39,739 bases of DNA from Phycisphaerales bacterium UBA1926. Lineage in GTDB: Bacteria; Planctomycetota; Phycisphaerae; Phycisphaerales; UBA1924. Positions within the stretch are counted from its first letter, which is position 1. Each line of letters starts with the position of its first letter. Below the pieces are notes generated by a model, which saw nothing but the letters and a program-made list of their open reading frames with translations, had not been told where the DNA came from and did not search any database. The stretch spans positions 1-39,739 of the forward strand of contig DDFO01000025.1 of NCBI GenBank assembly GCA_002337215.1, given 5' to 3'. This document shows, piece after piece, positions 1 through 8,461 of this stretch. The translations under genes and the position numbers were made by a program.

Positions 1-296
1 TCGCAGCAGCCGGTTTCGGCGAGGTCCTGGAAGAGCCCGATCACATCGGGCGTGTACTTCTCGAACTGATCGAGCACCGTCCCCGTGATCGCGAACGATA
101 CCCGGAAGTTGCCCTCGTGCCGGCGCACCAGATCGAGCAGCAGCTTGGTCGTGGGGCGGTAGCACTTGTCGGCCACCTTCTCGGCGATCGCCCCGTTCTT
201 CGCGTCCTCGAAGTAGAACGGATCGGAATCGAATACCGAGTACCGCCGAAGACGGAAGGGCTGGTGGACCTGAAAATAAAACACCACGGTTGCCAT
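1..296 (-). CDS. GH57 family glycoside hydrolase (alpha-amylase-like), N-terminal part only
   Basis: The start codon is the ATG at 296 and the gene runs off the left edge, so only about 98 residues are visible. The N-terminus reads as a strand followed by the motif VHQPFRLRRYSVFD (residues 10-23). Further on come FYFEDAKN, KCYRPTTKLLLDL and VSFAITGTVLDQFEKY. This order is typical of glycoside hydrolase family 57, whose members cut or rearrange alpha-glucans such as glycogen and starch. The catalytic Glu and Asp lie beyond the edge, so activity cannot be judged. It is co-directional with the lptG-like gene 150 bp upstream, but that gap makes a shared transcript uncertain. The family call is confident; the substrate is not. 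Confidence 0.85.
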   Translation of the reverse strand, partial: MATVVFYFQVHQPFRLRRYSVFDSDPFYFEDAKNGAIAEKVADKCYRPTTKLLLDLVRRHEGNFRVSFAITGTVLDQFEKYTPDVIGLFQDLAETGCC

Positions 297-446
297 CGCT
301 GCTTCCCTTGCTGTCTGCGGGCGACGATTCGGTTCGATTCTCCCTCGCGGCCCATGCTGAACGGTGCCTTGGGTAGACACAGCCGCCGCGTTTATATCCT
401 ATCGACCAATCGCGTCCGGCAATCGCACATCGCCCTCGGTGTTTGT

Positions 447-1559
447 TCAGGTCTTCACGGCGCCGTACGCCGCGATCGCGAGCGGGAGCAGAATCAGCGG
501 GGGGATGAACACCCCGACCAGCGGCGGCAGGCCGGGAATCGCCGCCGATGCGCCCAGCACACCGCCCATCAGGGCCGTCACGAGCACCGGTGCGCCCAGA
601 ATCGTCCGGCTCAGCACGCCGGTCGGCACGCGGGTGATGAAGAACGGTGCCGCGATCACCAGCGCCAGCAGATTCGTGAGCACCACGCTGAACCGTCCCC
701 AGCGCAGCCGTTCGTACTCGGCCTCCGCCGCCTCGTCGAGCAGCTCGGGCCGCTCGAGCAGCGTCCCGATCTGCCGGAAACTCAGCGCCTCGCGGTACCC
801 CTTGTACTGGTTCATCCTCAGCAACGTGGGGTTGATGTTGGTCTCGAACCGCTCGGGCGCCACCGGGAACCCCGTCGGCGTCAGCGAGCGCGTCTCCGCG
901 ACCGGATCGACGAGCTCCCACGCCTCGTCCACCCACGCGGCCTCGGGCGCACGCACCACCGCGACCGCCCGCCCCTCGTCGTTGGTCTCGAGAATGAACA
1001 CATCCGTCAGCGTGCCCTCCGCCGGGTCGAATGCCGACGCGTAGAGCAGCCGACCGTTCCCATCGCGGATCAGCGGGACTTTGGAGACGTCCAGCGTGGG
1101 CTGCCCCGCGTCCCGGTGCTGGCGGGGCAGCAGCGGCGCGATCCTCGGCACGATCAGTTCCTGGTTGACGAGCTGCACCACCGAGAGCCCGATCCCCGCG
1201 ATGATGAAGGGCCGGAGCACGCGCTGCAGGCTCTGCCCAGCGCTGACCATCGCGAGGAACTCGCGGTTGCGCAGCAGCTGCACGCACGTGAAGCCCATCG
1301 CACCCATCATCACCAGCCCCAGCAGGTAGTTGAACAGCTGGATGAGCCGGGGCCACCACAGATCGATGATCACCAGCGTCGTCACCACCGCGTGCCGAAC
1401 GCCCGTTGTCTCGCCCCCCGAGATCTCCGTCGCGGCCTTCGCGAATTTCCGCAGATTGATCGAGACATCGACCGTGACCACGAAGCAGAACAGGATCACG
1501 AAGAGCACGACGACGTTGAGCACGAACTGGCGGGCGATGTAGCGGTCAAGGAGTCGCAT
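447..1559 (-). CDS. LptF/LptG (YjgP/YjgQ) family permease, LptG-sized
   Basis: The product is 370 residues, the normal length for LptF/LptG. These inner-membrane subunits of the LptB2FG ABC transporter extract lipopolysaccharide and pass it to the periplasmic bridge. The N-terminus (MRLLDRYIARQFVLN) leads into a first membrane helix at about residues 10-33. A cytoplasmic coupling segment with RNREFLAMVSAG lies near residue 100. A central periplasmic region follows, then three hydrophobic helices from about residue 295 to the end. It starts 42 bp after the PAP2 stop and closes the cluster that begins with the second permease at 5724. Calling it LptG rather than LptF rests only on size and position. 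The substrate could be LPS or another envelope glycolipid. Confidence 0.85.
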   Translation of the reverse strand: MRLLDRYIARQFVLNVVVLFVILFCFVVTVDVSINLRKFAKAATEISGGETTGVRHAVVTTLVIIDLWWPRLIQLFNYLLGLVMMGAMGFTCVQLLRNREFLAMVSAGQSLQRVLRPFIIAGIGLSVVQLVNQELIVPRIAPLLPRQHRDAGQPTLDVSKVPLIRDGNGRLLYASAFDPAEGTLTDVFILETNDEGRAVAVVRAPEAAWVDEAWELVDPVAETRSLTPTGFPVAPERFETNINPTLLRMNQYKGYREALSFRQIGTLLERPELLDEAAEAEYERLRWGRFSVVLTNLLALVIAAPFFITRVPTGVLSRTILGAPVLVTALMGGVLGASAAIPGLPPLVGVFIPPLILLPLAIAAYGAVKT

Positions 1560-1601
1560 GGTTCACGCGAGTCTATCCGCGGGGTCCGGGGGCGACGAGG
1601 A

Positions 1602-2282
1602 TCACAGATCCCGGGGCAGAAGCCCGTTCGCGGGTCCGCGCCGGGGCCCCTCGCCCCATGCCCAGAGCCAGCACGCGACCGCGAGCCCGACCCACGCCCC
1701 CGCGACGACATCGCTCAACGCGTGCGCCCCCGCGAACAGCCGGGTCAGCCCGCACCCCGCCGCCAGAATCATCATGGGCCACCGCCACGCCGGGATGAGC
1801 AGCGCGACCATCCCGCACCCCGCGAACGCGACCGTTGTGTGCCCGCTCGGCAGGCCGAGCCCCAGATCGCCCCCGTCGGCCCACAGCACCGCGGGCCGCT
1901 CGGCGAAGCGGGCAACACCCTCAACGCTGTCCGGACGCAGCCTCCCGATGATCGGCTTGAGCACGTTCGCGACAAGCCCGCCGACGATCGCCGACAGCAC
2001 GACCAGCCCCGCCCGGTGGTGCCTCGGCTTCGCCGGAACCGGCGCGACCAGCCCGCCCGGTCGGCCGCCGCCCCTGCGCCGGTCCACCAACAGAAAGAGC
2101 ACGCCCACGAGAATCCACGTCGGCAGATACCCGATCTGCCGGAGCATCTGCACCCAGTCCTCCGCCGCCTTGCTTCTGTCAAGGAAGACGTCGTAGGCCA
2201 ACCCGTCGAGCATCCACGCGATCAGGAAGACCGGCAGCCAGACGATCGTCCATTGCAGCATGATCCGCACACGTCGGTTCAC
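1602..2282 (-). CDS. PAP2 superfamily membrane phosphatase
   Basis: This is a 226-residue membrane protein with the three-part PAP2 active site. Motif 1 is KPIIGRLRP (residues 109-117), motif 2 is LPSGH (His148), and motif 3 is TRLFAGAHALSD (Arg181, His187, Asp191). All catalytic residues are present, so it should remove phosphate from a lipid phosphate or pyrophosphate at the membrane. Candidates are undecaprenyl pyrophosphate or lipid A (LpxE/LpxF type). The chosen start is GTG at 2282, which overlaps the TGA of the upstream glycosyltransferase as GTGA, indicating translational coupling. Its position between a glycosyltransferase and an Lpt-type permease favours a role in recycling the lipid carrier or dephosphorylating an exported glycolipid. 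That role is inferred from context. Confidence 0.88.
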   Translation of the reverse strand: MNRRVRIMLQWTIVWLPVFLIAWMLDGLAYDVFLDRSKAAEDWVQMLRQIGYLPTWILVGVLFLLVDRRRGGGRPGGLVAPVPAKPRHHRAGLVVLSAIVGGLVANVLKPIIGRLRPDSVEGVARFAERPAVLWADGGDLGLGLPSGHTTVAFAGCGMVALLIPAWRWPMMILAAGCGLTRLFAGAHALSDVVAGAWVGLAVACWLWAWGEGPRRGPANGLLPRDL

Positions 2283-3925
2283 TCCGTCTCCCCCGCGTCG
2301 CCGCGTGATCGCTCGCCGGGCACACCCGTGTACCCGAATCCCTCGAGCGTGGGCCGGCCCTTCTTCGGCTCGTGCGCCAGCACGCCCCTGCTCTCAACCC
2401 GCTCGAACAGACGCCGCCACTCGCTCTCGCTCCCGTCGAACAACACCGCGGGCCTGCCACGCAGCCGATCGCCCACGTCGGGGCTCGACAGGTCCGTCTC
2501 CGCCCACACATCGTACTGTGTCCGCCGCCCATCCCCGAAGTGCGCGCTCGCCGCGTACACCGTGGGGTTGCCGGGCAGATAGAACGCGAGCTGACTCGCC
2601 CGCCCGTAGTGGATCGCGATGAACACCGGGGGCTCGCCCGCCTCGGCCTCGACTTCGGCCGCGATCGCGAGCACCTCACCGATGTAGGGATCGATCGGCT
2701 TGATCCGCCCCATGCTCGACGGCGCGTCGTCCGTGCGCACGATCCACGCCAGCGCCGGCGCGGCGATCATCATCCCCACCAGCAGCACCAAGTGCAGCCG
2801 CCAGACGAACCTGATCGGCCCGTCCCGGCGCACGAAACCGTCCATCCCGGCCCACGCGAGCACCGGCGCCATCGTCGCGTACGCCGCCATCGTCCAGTTC
2901 GCCTCGACCTGCGTGAACAGCGTCACCCCGGCGTAGAACACCAGCATCGGGGCCGCGCAGCAGTAGAGGAACGCGACACCGCCCGGCTGCCAACCCGCCC
3001 GACCGTCACTCCGGCCCTGCTTGTGCGCCCCCCGCAGATTGATCGCCCCGAGGATCGCCAGCGCGAACCCCGCGCCCGCGACCGCGAACTGCAGACCCAG
3101 GAACTCCAGCGTCCACACCGGGTTGTACGACCACCCCGCGTCGCCCCCCTGCCGCGCGGGCATGTCGCCACCCGCGACGCCCAGGTGCCCCAGCAGATGC
3201 CGCACGGTCGCCCAGTCGTGCTGGGCGTTCCAGATCGCGATGGGCACGAGCCCGAGCAGCGCGCAGACCACGCCGCCGATCATCCAGCCCATGATCCCGC
3301 CGGCGTCCGCCGATCGCACCCGCTTCCGGCCCACGACCGCGAACAGCACAAGCCCGACCGGCAGCACGAGGATGGTGTACTTGAACAGGAACCCGACCGC
3401 GAGGGCGAGCCCCAGGCCGATCCACGCGGGGCCGGATCGCTGCGCAAGAGCGCGCCACCCCGCCCACGCCGCGAGCGTCCAGCACGCGACGTAGGGACCG
3501 TCGATCGTCATCAGCAGCCCGGTCGCAAACGGGCCGGGCATCGCCTGGTAGGCGACGGCGCTCATGATCATCAACCGGCGGTCGTGGAAGATGTCTCTGG
3601 TGAGCCCCGCGACGGCGACCGACCCGATCGAGCACGCGAGCACCGCGGGGAGGCGGACCGCCCATTCGACGTCGCCGAACAGCGCCGTCGCGGCCGCGAT
3701 CGCCCACGCGACGCCGGGGCCTTTGGAGTAGTACGAGAGCCCGAGCCTCCGGCTCCACTCCCAGTAATGGGCCTCGTCCTCGATCAGCGTGAACGGGTCG
3801 AACCCCGCGAGGAAGACGAGCCGGAGCGCGACCATCCCCACCGCAAAGACGAGCACCGGCGCCCACCCGCTCGGCCAGCGGGACCCGCTCTCCGCGCTCA
3901 AGCCGACGGTCAGCCCGTCGGTCAT
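2279..3925 (-). CDS. GT39/ArnT-like polyprenyl-phosphate sugar glycosyltransferase
   Basis: The product is a multi-pass membrane protein of 548 residues from the ATG at 3925. After the first helix (about residues 21-41) comes EDEAHYWEWSRRL (about 49-61), the acidic loop motif of PMT/ArnT-type glycosyltransferases. SYYSKGPGVAW and at least eight further hydrophobic segments follow, then a soluble C-terminal domain from about residue 400. ArnT-type enzymes move a sugar from undecaprenyl phosphate to lipid A or another periplasmic acceptor. The open frame continues far upstream inside the permease gene, but those residues are arginine- and alanine-rich shadow sequence. ATG 3925 is therefore preferred; a TTG about 55 bases upstream is possible. 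The stop overlaps the PAP2 start. Donor and acceptor cannot be read from the sequence. Confidence 0.82.
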   Translation of the reverse strand: MTDGLTVGLSAESGSRWPSGWAPVLVFAVGMVALRLVFLAGFDPFTLIEDEAHYWEWSRRLGLSYYSKGPGVAWAIAAATALFGDVEWAVRLPAVLACSIGSVAVAGLTRDIFHDRRLMIMSAVAYQAMPGPFATGLLMTIDGPYVACWTLAAWAGWRALAQRSGPAWIGLGLALAVGFLFKYTILVLPVGLVLFAVVGRKRVRSADAGGIMGWMIGGVVCALLGLVPIAIWNAQHDWATVRHLLGHLGVAGGDMPARQGGDAGWSYNPVWTLEFLGLQFAVAGAGFALAILGAINLRGAHKQGRSDGRAGWQPGGVAFLYCCAAPMLVFYAGVTLFTQVEANWTMAAYATMAPVLAWAGMDGFVRRDGPIRFVWRLHLVLLVGMMIAAPALAWIVRTDDAPSSMGRIKPIDPYIGEVLAIAAEVEAEAGEPPVFIAIHYGRASQLAFYLPGNPTVYAASAHFGDGRRTQYDVWAETDLSSPDVGDRLRGRPAVLFDGSESEWRRLFERVESRGVLAHEPKKGRPTLEGFGYTGVPGERSRGDAGETE

Positions 3926-4038
3926 CCCGTCGGTCGGCCCGGCAGTCAGACCGGTCGGTTGTGCGTCGGCTGTTCGTGGCAAGTCGGCTTCCGAAGAGGG
4001 CTGGGTGACGGGCGGGTGAGAGAGGGTGTCGACCGGGG

Positions 4039-5724
4039 TCAGTGGCGAGCGAGTTTCACGAACTCGAACACGCTGATGATCGCGCCGCCGACAACGCCCG
4101 ACCACAGGAACACGGTCCCGATCGGCACGCTCTCGCTGTGGGTGTACTGCTGCCCGCTGCTGATGAGCAGCACCATCGCGAGCGCGGGGAAGAAGCTCCA
4201 GAGATAGACCACCAGCGGCAGGCTGTCGCGGTGCCGCATCGCGGTGATCGACCCCAGCATGAGCATCACGCCCGCCGCGACCGACATCGCCATCCGTTCC
4301 TGCTGCTTGCTGATGATCTCGCGACGCAGCTTCGCGATAATCTTCGACAGGTCCGCCGCGATCGCGTCGATCGAGGACGTCGATGTGCCCGCCTCCCGCA
4401 TCGCCTCGGCCTCGTCGAGCATCGCGCCGCTGGGTTTCCCCGCGAGCTGTTCGAGCGGGTCGCTCATGAGGCGGAGGCCCCGGAAATCCCGGCGTTCGCG
4501 CGGCGCCGGGGGGACCCCGGGCCGCTCGGTGCGCACATCGACAAGCTGCAGCGCGAACCGGAGCCTCCGCTCCGGCGCCGCGCCCTGCGCCCAGAGCGAG
4601 TCGCCGTCCGACGCGGACCGCGCCACGAGACGTACCCACGCCTCCTGCGCGTAGTCCGTCGAGGGCACCATCCTGCCCGATTCGTCGGGCTCGTACCGCC
4701 GGACGCGGACGGGCTCGCCGTCGCGTTCGAGCTTCCACACCGCCCCGCGTGCGCGCGCGACCCGGTCGGCGGTGATCTCGAACCGGCGATCGCCGTCGGC
4801 GACCAGCGTCAGCCGCCCCGCCGTCTCGAGCTCGCGCGAGAGCTTGTCGCCCACGAGCACCCCCGCGATCGCGTCCGCGAGACGGAGCCGGCGTTCATTC
4901 ACGAACCCGATCTCATCGGGGTTGCCCGCGAGGTCCCGCAACTCCGTGAACGTGTAGTACTTGGGATCTTCTTCGAACGCTTCGGGAATGGTGATCGTCC
5001 GAAGGCGGAGCGTGTCGATCTGCCGCAGCCCGCCGGTCGCGGGCGAGCCCACGCCGTCCTCGAGCAGGATCTTCGCGGCCGTCTTCCCGGGGGTCGCCGG
5101 GTCCGAACCGATCCCGAGCCAGGCCTTCTTGACCGTGACATCGCTCTCGACGGACTGATCGTCGGCGAGCTCGACCGCGGCGACCTCGTACATCACGAAC
5201 ATCTGACGCGCCCACGAATTCTCAGGGGGTGGGACCTCGTCGATCCGCTCGGCGTGGATCATCACGTCGCCCAGCGTGGCGGACTGCCCACGCCCGATCT
5301 GGCGGATCATCATCTGCGCCACGTCGAGCGTGATCATCCGCTCCATCGAGTGCAGGAACCGCGGGATCACCCACTCGTTGAGCGCGCTGAGGCTGCCCCC
5401 CAGCGTGAGCGCGCACACCGCCGCGGGAACGAGCAGCGCCCGGTGGCTCACCCCACCCGAGTGCGAGGCGATCACCTCGTTGTCCTGCGCCATCCGGTGG
5501 TAAACCAGCGCCGCCCCGAACCCCGCGCTGAAGGGCAGCGCATAGGCGAGCATGGGCGGGACCGCCAGCGCCATGAATTTGACCGCACCGAGCGGCGAGA
5601 GCGCCCCCTCGGCGAGCGGCTTGATCGCCGCGGCGAACGCGATCACCGACACCAGCACAACAGTCGCCAGGACCACGGTCCGCAGCAGTTCGACAAAGGT
5701 GTATCGCCAGATCGTCCAGGGCAT
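4039..5724 (-). CDS. LptF/LptG (YjgP/YjgQ) family permease with enlarged periplasmic region
   Basis: The product is 561 residues, about 200 longer than usual for LptF/LptG. The N-terminus (MPWTIWRYTFVELLRT) and helix 1 at about 15-35 are typical. So are the conserved second and third segments with PPMLAYALPFSAGFGAAL and the coupling motif RMAQDNEVIASHSGG. The C-terminus again has three helices. The extra length lies in the periplasmic middle, from about residue 130 to 470, which contains several charged beta-rich stretches. It probably pairs with the permease at 447-1559 to form the transporter core, although the two genes are separated by two lipid-modifying enzymes. It lies 71 bp downstream of cysS on the same strand. 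ATG 5724 is the only sensible start. Confidence 0.82.
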   Translation of the reverse strand: MPWTIWRYTFVELLRTVVLATVVLVSVIAFAAAIKPLAEGALSPLGAVKFMALAVPPMLAYALPFSAGFGAALVYHRMAQDNEVIASHSGGVSHRALLVPAAVCALTLGGSLSALNEWVIPRFLHSMERMITLDVAQMMIRQIGRGQSATLGDVMIHAERIDEVPPPENSWARQMFVMYEVAAVELADDQSVESDVTVKKAWLGIGSDPATPGKTAAKILLEDGVGSPATGGLRQIDTLRLRTITIPEAFEEDPKYYTFTELRDLAGNPDEIGFVNERRLRLADAIAGVLVGDKLSRELETAGRLTLVADGDRRFEITADRVARARGAVWKLERDGEPVRVRRYEPDESGRMVPSTDYAQEAWVRLVARSASDGDSLWAQGAAPERRLRFALQLVDVRTERPGVPPAPRERRDFRGLRLMSDPLEQLAGKPSGAMLDEAEAMREAGTSTSSIDAIAADLSKIIAKLRREIISKQQERMAMSVAAGVMLMLGSITAMRHRDSLPLVVYLWSFFPALAMVLLISSGQQYTHSESVPIGTVFLWSGVVGGAIISVFEFVKLARH

Positions 5725-5795
5725 CTCGGGACAGGATAGACGGGACTCGTTTGACGGGAGCGGATCGGCCGGGTCAGCCGGAGAAGCCGGGGCAG

Positions 5796-7436
5796 TCAGG
5801 CCCGTCCCACCTCGACCTTGCCCCCCGCGACATCCTTGATCGACAGCCCCATCCCCGCCAGTTCATCGCGGATCGCGTCCGAACGGGCGAAGTCCTTCGC
5901 TTTCCGGGCCTCCGCGCGCTCGCCCAGCAACGCCTCGATCGTCTCGTCGGGCTCGACCCCGGGCAGGAACACCCCGATGCTGGTCGATTTCGACTCGGCC
6001 CGCTCCAGATCGAGAAGTCCCAGCACCAGGTCCAGCGTCCGCATCGCCCGCCGGTCGTCGCCGGTCGGGCCTTCCCCGGCGTTCGTTTCGTTGATCCACT
6101 TATTGATCGTGCCCAGCGCACCCGCGATGTTCAGGTCGTCGTGCAGGTCCGCCGCGACGGCCTGCAGGACGGGATGGTCGCCCGGCGCCATCGGCGCGAA
6201 CGACGGATCGGGCTCGCCCGCGAACGACCTGAACTTCTCCACGGCCCGCGCGCTCGCCTTCAGCCCCTCCATCGAGAAGTCCGCGTTCGCGCGGTAGTGC
6301 GTCTTGATGAGTTCCAGCCGGACCGCCGCCGGCTCGTGTCCCTGGCTGAACAGATCACGCGCGGTGTAGAACGTCCCCGCGCTCTTGGACATCTTCTTGC
6401 CCTCGACGCGCAGGAACCGAGCGTGGAACCAGTGCCGCGCGAACCGCTCCCCGCCCGTCAGCGCGCACGATTGCGCCCGCTCGCACTCGTGGTGGGGAAA
6501 GATGTTGTCCTCGCCCCCGCTGTGCAGGTCGATCTCGGCCCCCGACGCGGATTGCTTCAGCAGGCGTTGCAGACCACCCGGAACCAGCCGACCCAGCGAC
6601 ATCGCGGTGCACTCGATGTGCCACCCGGGGTAGCCCTGCCCCCAGCTTTCGCACGCGGGGTGCTCGGGCGCGGGCCATTTCATCAGGTGCGATTCATCTT
6701 CTTTCCAGAGCAGGAAATCGGCCGGGTGCTTCTTCTCGCTCTGGGTGGAATCGCTTACCCGGCCGCCCGCCCCGCCCCGGATGTGGTCGAGTGTGTTGCC
6801 CGAGAGCGAGCCGTACGAATCAAACGCCGCGACCGAGAAATAGACCGCCCGCGAGCCGGGCTCGCCCGCTGCGTACGCCGACCCGTTGTCGAGCAGGGCC
6901 GCGATGACCCCGCGCATCCCGTCAACATGGGCCGACGCTCTGGGCATCAGCGAGGCGTCGTTCTTCTGCTCGCTCGCGACCTTGAGCCCCAGCCTCTGCC
7001 CATCCTCGATGAACCGCGACGCGAAGTAGTCCGCGATCTGGCGCGGGTCGCCCGGGTCGATGTCCACGCTCTGGGGGATCGTTCCCGCCTTCTTCGCTTC
7101 CAGCAGCCGCTCGCCCGCGACCGCCATCTTGTCTTCCCCGCCCCCGTCGGCGGCGCTGTCGTCGGTCATGTGCCCCACGTCGGTAATGTTCATCACGTGC
7201 ACCACCGTCCTCGGGCCGGCGTGCGCGTTCCCCGCGTCGTCGGTCACCGCGCACAGCGGGCTCTCAAGGAACCGCCGCAGCAGGTCGGCCGCGAGGAACG
7301 AGCGGAAGTTCCCGATGTGCGCGTCGTCGTACACGGTCGGCCCGCACGAGTAGAACGTCACCCGTTCAGGGTCTGCGGGCACGAAGGGCTCGGGCCGCTT
7401 CGTCAGCGTGTTGTAGAGCGTCATGCGGTCGGGCAT
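5796..7436 (-). CDS. cysS: cysteinyl-tRNA synthetase
   Basis: This class I enzyme charges tRNA-Cys in the cytoplasm. The signature HIGN (HIGH box) follows FYSCGPTVYDDA near residues 28-43. Cys31, the Cys of GWHIECTAM, and the His and Glu of FPHHECERAQ form the expected zinc site that selects cysteine. KMSKSAGTF lies near residue 347. With the ATG at 7436 the protein has 546 residues, above the usual 460-500. The surplus sits mainly in an insert around residues 140-240. Other in-frame ATGs at 7445 and 7424 are possible. The open frame extends to 7739, but that extra N-terminus is not family-like. It is the first gene of the minus-strand run that includes the envelope cluster. Confidence 0.95.
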   Translation of the reverse strand: MPDRMTLYNTLTKRPEPFVPADPERVTFYSCGPTVYDDAHIGNFRSFLAADLLRRFLESPLCAVTDDAGNAHAGPRTVVHVMNITDVGHMTDDSAADGGGEDKMAVAGERLLEAKKAGTIPQSVDIDPGDPRQIADYFASRFIEDGQRLGLKVASEQKNDASLMPRASAHVDGMRGVIAALLDNGSAYAAGEPGSRAVYFSVAAFDSYGSLSGNTLDHIRGGAGGRVSDSTQSEKKHPADFLLWKEDESHLMKWPAPEHPACESWGQGYPGWHIECTAMSLGRLVPGGLQRLLKQSASGAEIDLHSGGEDNIFPHHECERAQSCALTGGERFARHWFHARFLRVEGKKMSKSAGTFYTARDLFSQGHEPAAVRLELIKTHYRANADFSMEGLKASARAVEKFRSFAGEPDPSFAPMAPGDHPVLQAVAADLHDDLNIAGALGTINKWINETNAGEGPTGDDRRAMRTLDLVLGLLDLERAESKSTSIGVFLPGVEPDETIEALLGERAEARKAKDFARSDAIRDELAGMGLSIKDVAGGKVEVGRA

Positions 7437-7702
7437 CACGACCATGGTAGAACCGGCAGACCCCACCGATCGGGCCACCGAACCCCCGCCCGAGTGTCCA
7501 TCCGACTGGGAGGCCTGAACCCTTGTTCCGGTGGATGATGCGTCCGGATAGGTGCAAAAACAGCCCCCCCGCGCCGGTTCATTGGCCGCAACGCAAGTTC
7601 GATTTACCTTTGAAACCGAGCCGTCCGCACTCCGCGCGGCGAGTTTCGAACGCACATCGTTCGCATCCGCGTCCAGAGCGCACAGACACGGGGACAGACA
7701 CC

Positions 7703-8380
7703 ATGAACGCCGGACAGAACCACGGACCAATGTCGGCACCGATCGCGATCGGCGTCCTCACACTCGCCGGGCTCGCGCTCAGCACCGCCAACGCTCAGGT
7801 CCAGTACACCGCCCAGGACCGGTGGATCGAGATCATGGCCTACCTGCCGGGTGAGACTCCCGACGACACCAGGTCAGCCGCCGGGTTCGGGCAGTTCGAC
7901 GAGACTCTTTCCGGCACACTGTCCAACAGCGACGGCTCGGCCTGGGCGTACGCCAGCCAAAACTCGCAGCTCACCGCCAGTGGCATGACCGCGATCGGCG
8001 CCGCCGACGGCGGGTCGGGCCCCCCGGTGGGCACCAGCGCCGGCGTGGGCCGGTCGTATTTCTACGCCGCGTTCTCGATCGCCGAGGCCGTGGACTACAC
8101 CCTCGACCTCGACATCATGGGCGAGTTCGCGAGTTGGTCGTTCCAGGGGACCTCGCTCGACATCGACCGGACCCTCGACTACGCGAGCGTCGGCTCGGGC
8201 GTCCACCTCGCCGGCACGCTCGATGCCGGGGACTATGCCTTCAGCATCTACCTCGAATCGGGCGCCGCCGCGGAAGGCCTGGGCAGCAACTTCGATTTCA
8301 CGTTCACCGCGGTCCCCGCGCCGGCGGGCCTGAGCATCCTCGCGACAGGCGTCCTCGCCGTGGGCCGGCGCCGCCGCTGA
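7703..8380 (+). CDS. exported protein with PEP-CTERM-like C-terminal sorting tail
   Basis: The product has 225 residues from the ATG at 7703. A signal peptide covers roughly residues 1-32 (hydrophobic GVLTLAGLALS, then ANA before QVQY). The mature part is rich in Gly, Ser, Ala and aromatic residues and resembles a beta-sandwich. It ends in VPAPAGL, a short hydrophobic stretch (SILATGVLAVG) and GRRRR. This layout matches the PEP-CTERM type of exosortase signal, in the VPAP variant common in Phycisphaerae, where the tail is removed or anchored at the outer membrane. No exosortase gene is in the window. The gene stands alone between divergent cysS and convergent corC-like genes. Its function is unknown; surface or biofilm matrix protein is a guess. 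Confidence 0.8.
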   Translation: MNAGQNHGPMSAPIAIGVLTLAGLALSTANAQVQYTAQDRWIEIMAYLPGETPDDTRSAAGFGQFDETLSGTLSNSDGSAWAYASQNSQLTASGMTAIGAADGGSGPPVGTSAGVGRSYFYAAFSIAEAVDYTLDLDIMGEFASWSFQGTSLDIDRTLDYASVGSGVHLAGTLDAGDYAFSIYLESGAAAEGLGSNFDFTFTAVPAPAGLSILATGVLAVGRRRR

Positions 8381-8461
8381 TCGCTGACGTCAATCAGATC
8401 GGCCCGTTCTTCCCGAGCAGCGCAGCGGATCGCCTGAATCGAAAATGCAACGCTCGCGCGG

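Noticed and set aside
117..2582. 821-codon plus-strand open frame
   Set aside because: It lies antisense to the Lpt-type permease and PAP2 genes, is His/Arg/Pro/Gln-rich, and has no SD or domain. It is a GC-rich shadow.
3926..4738. N-terminal extension of the glycosyltransferase
   Set aside because: The extra 271 codons overlap the permease coding region and are Arg/Ala-rich with no hydrophobic or domain pattern.
2372..5739. Long plus-strand frames of 611 and 565 codons
   Set aside because: They are antisense to the glycosyltransferase and the permease, both with clear family motifs. Their composition is shadow-like.
5751..7538. 595-codon plus-strand frame
   Set aside because: It is antisense to cysS and rich in Arg/His/Val without domains.
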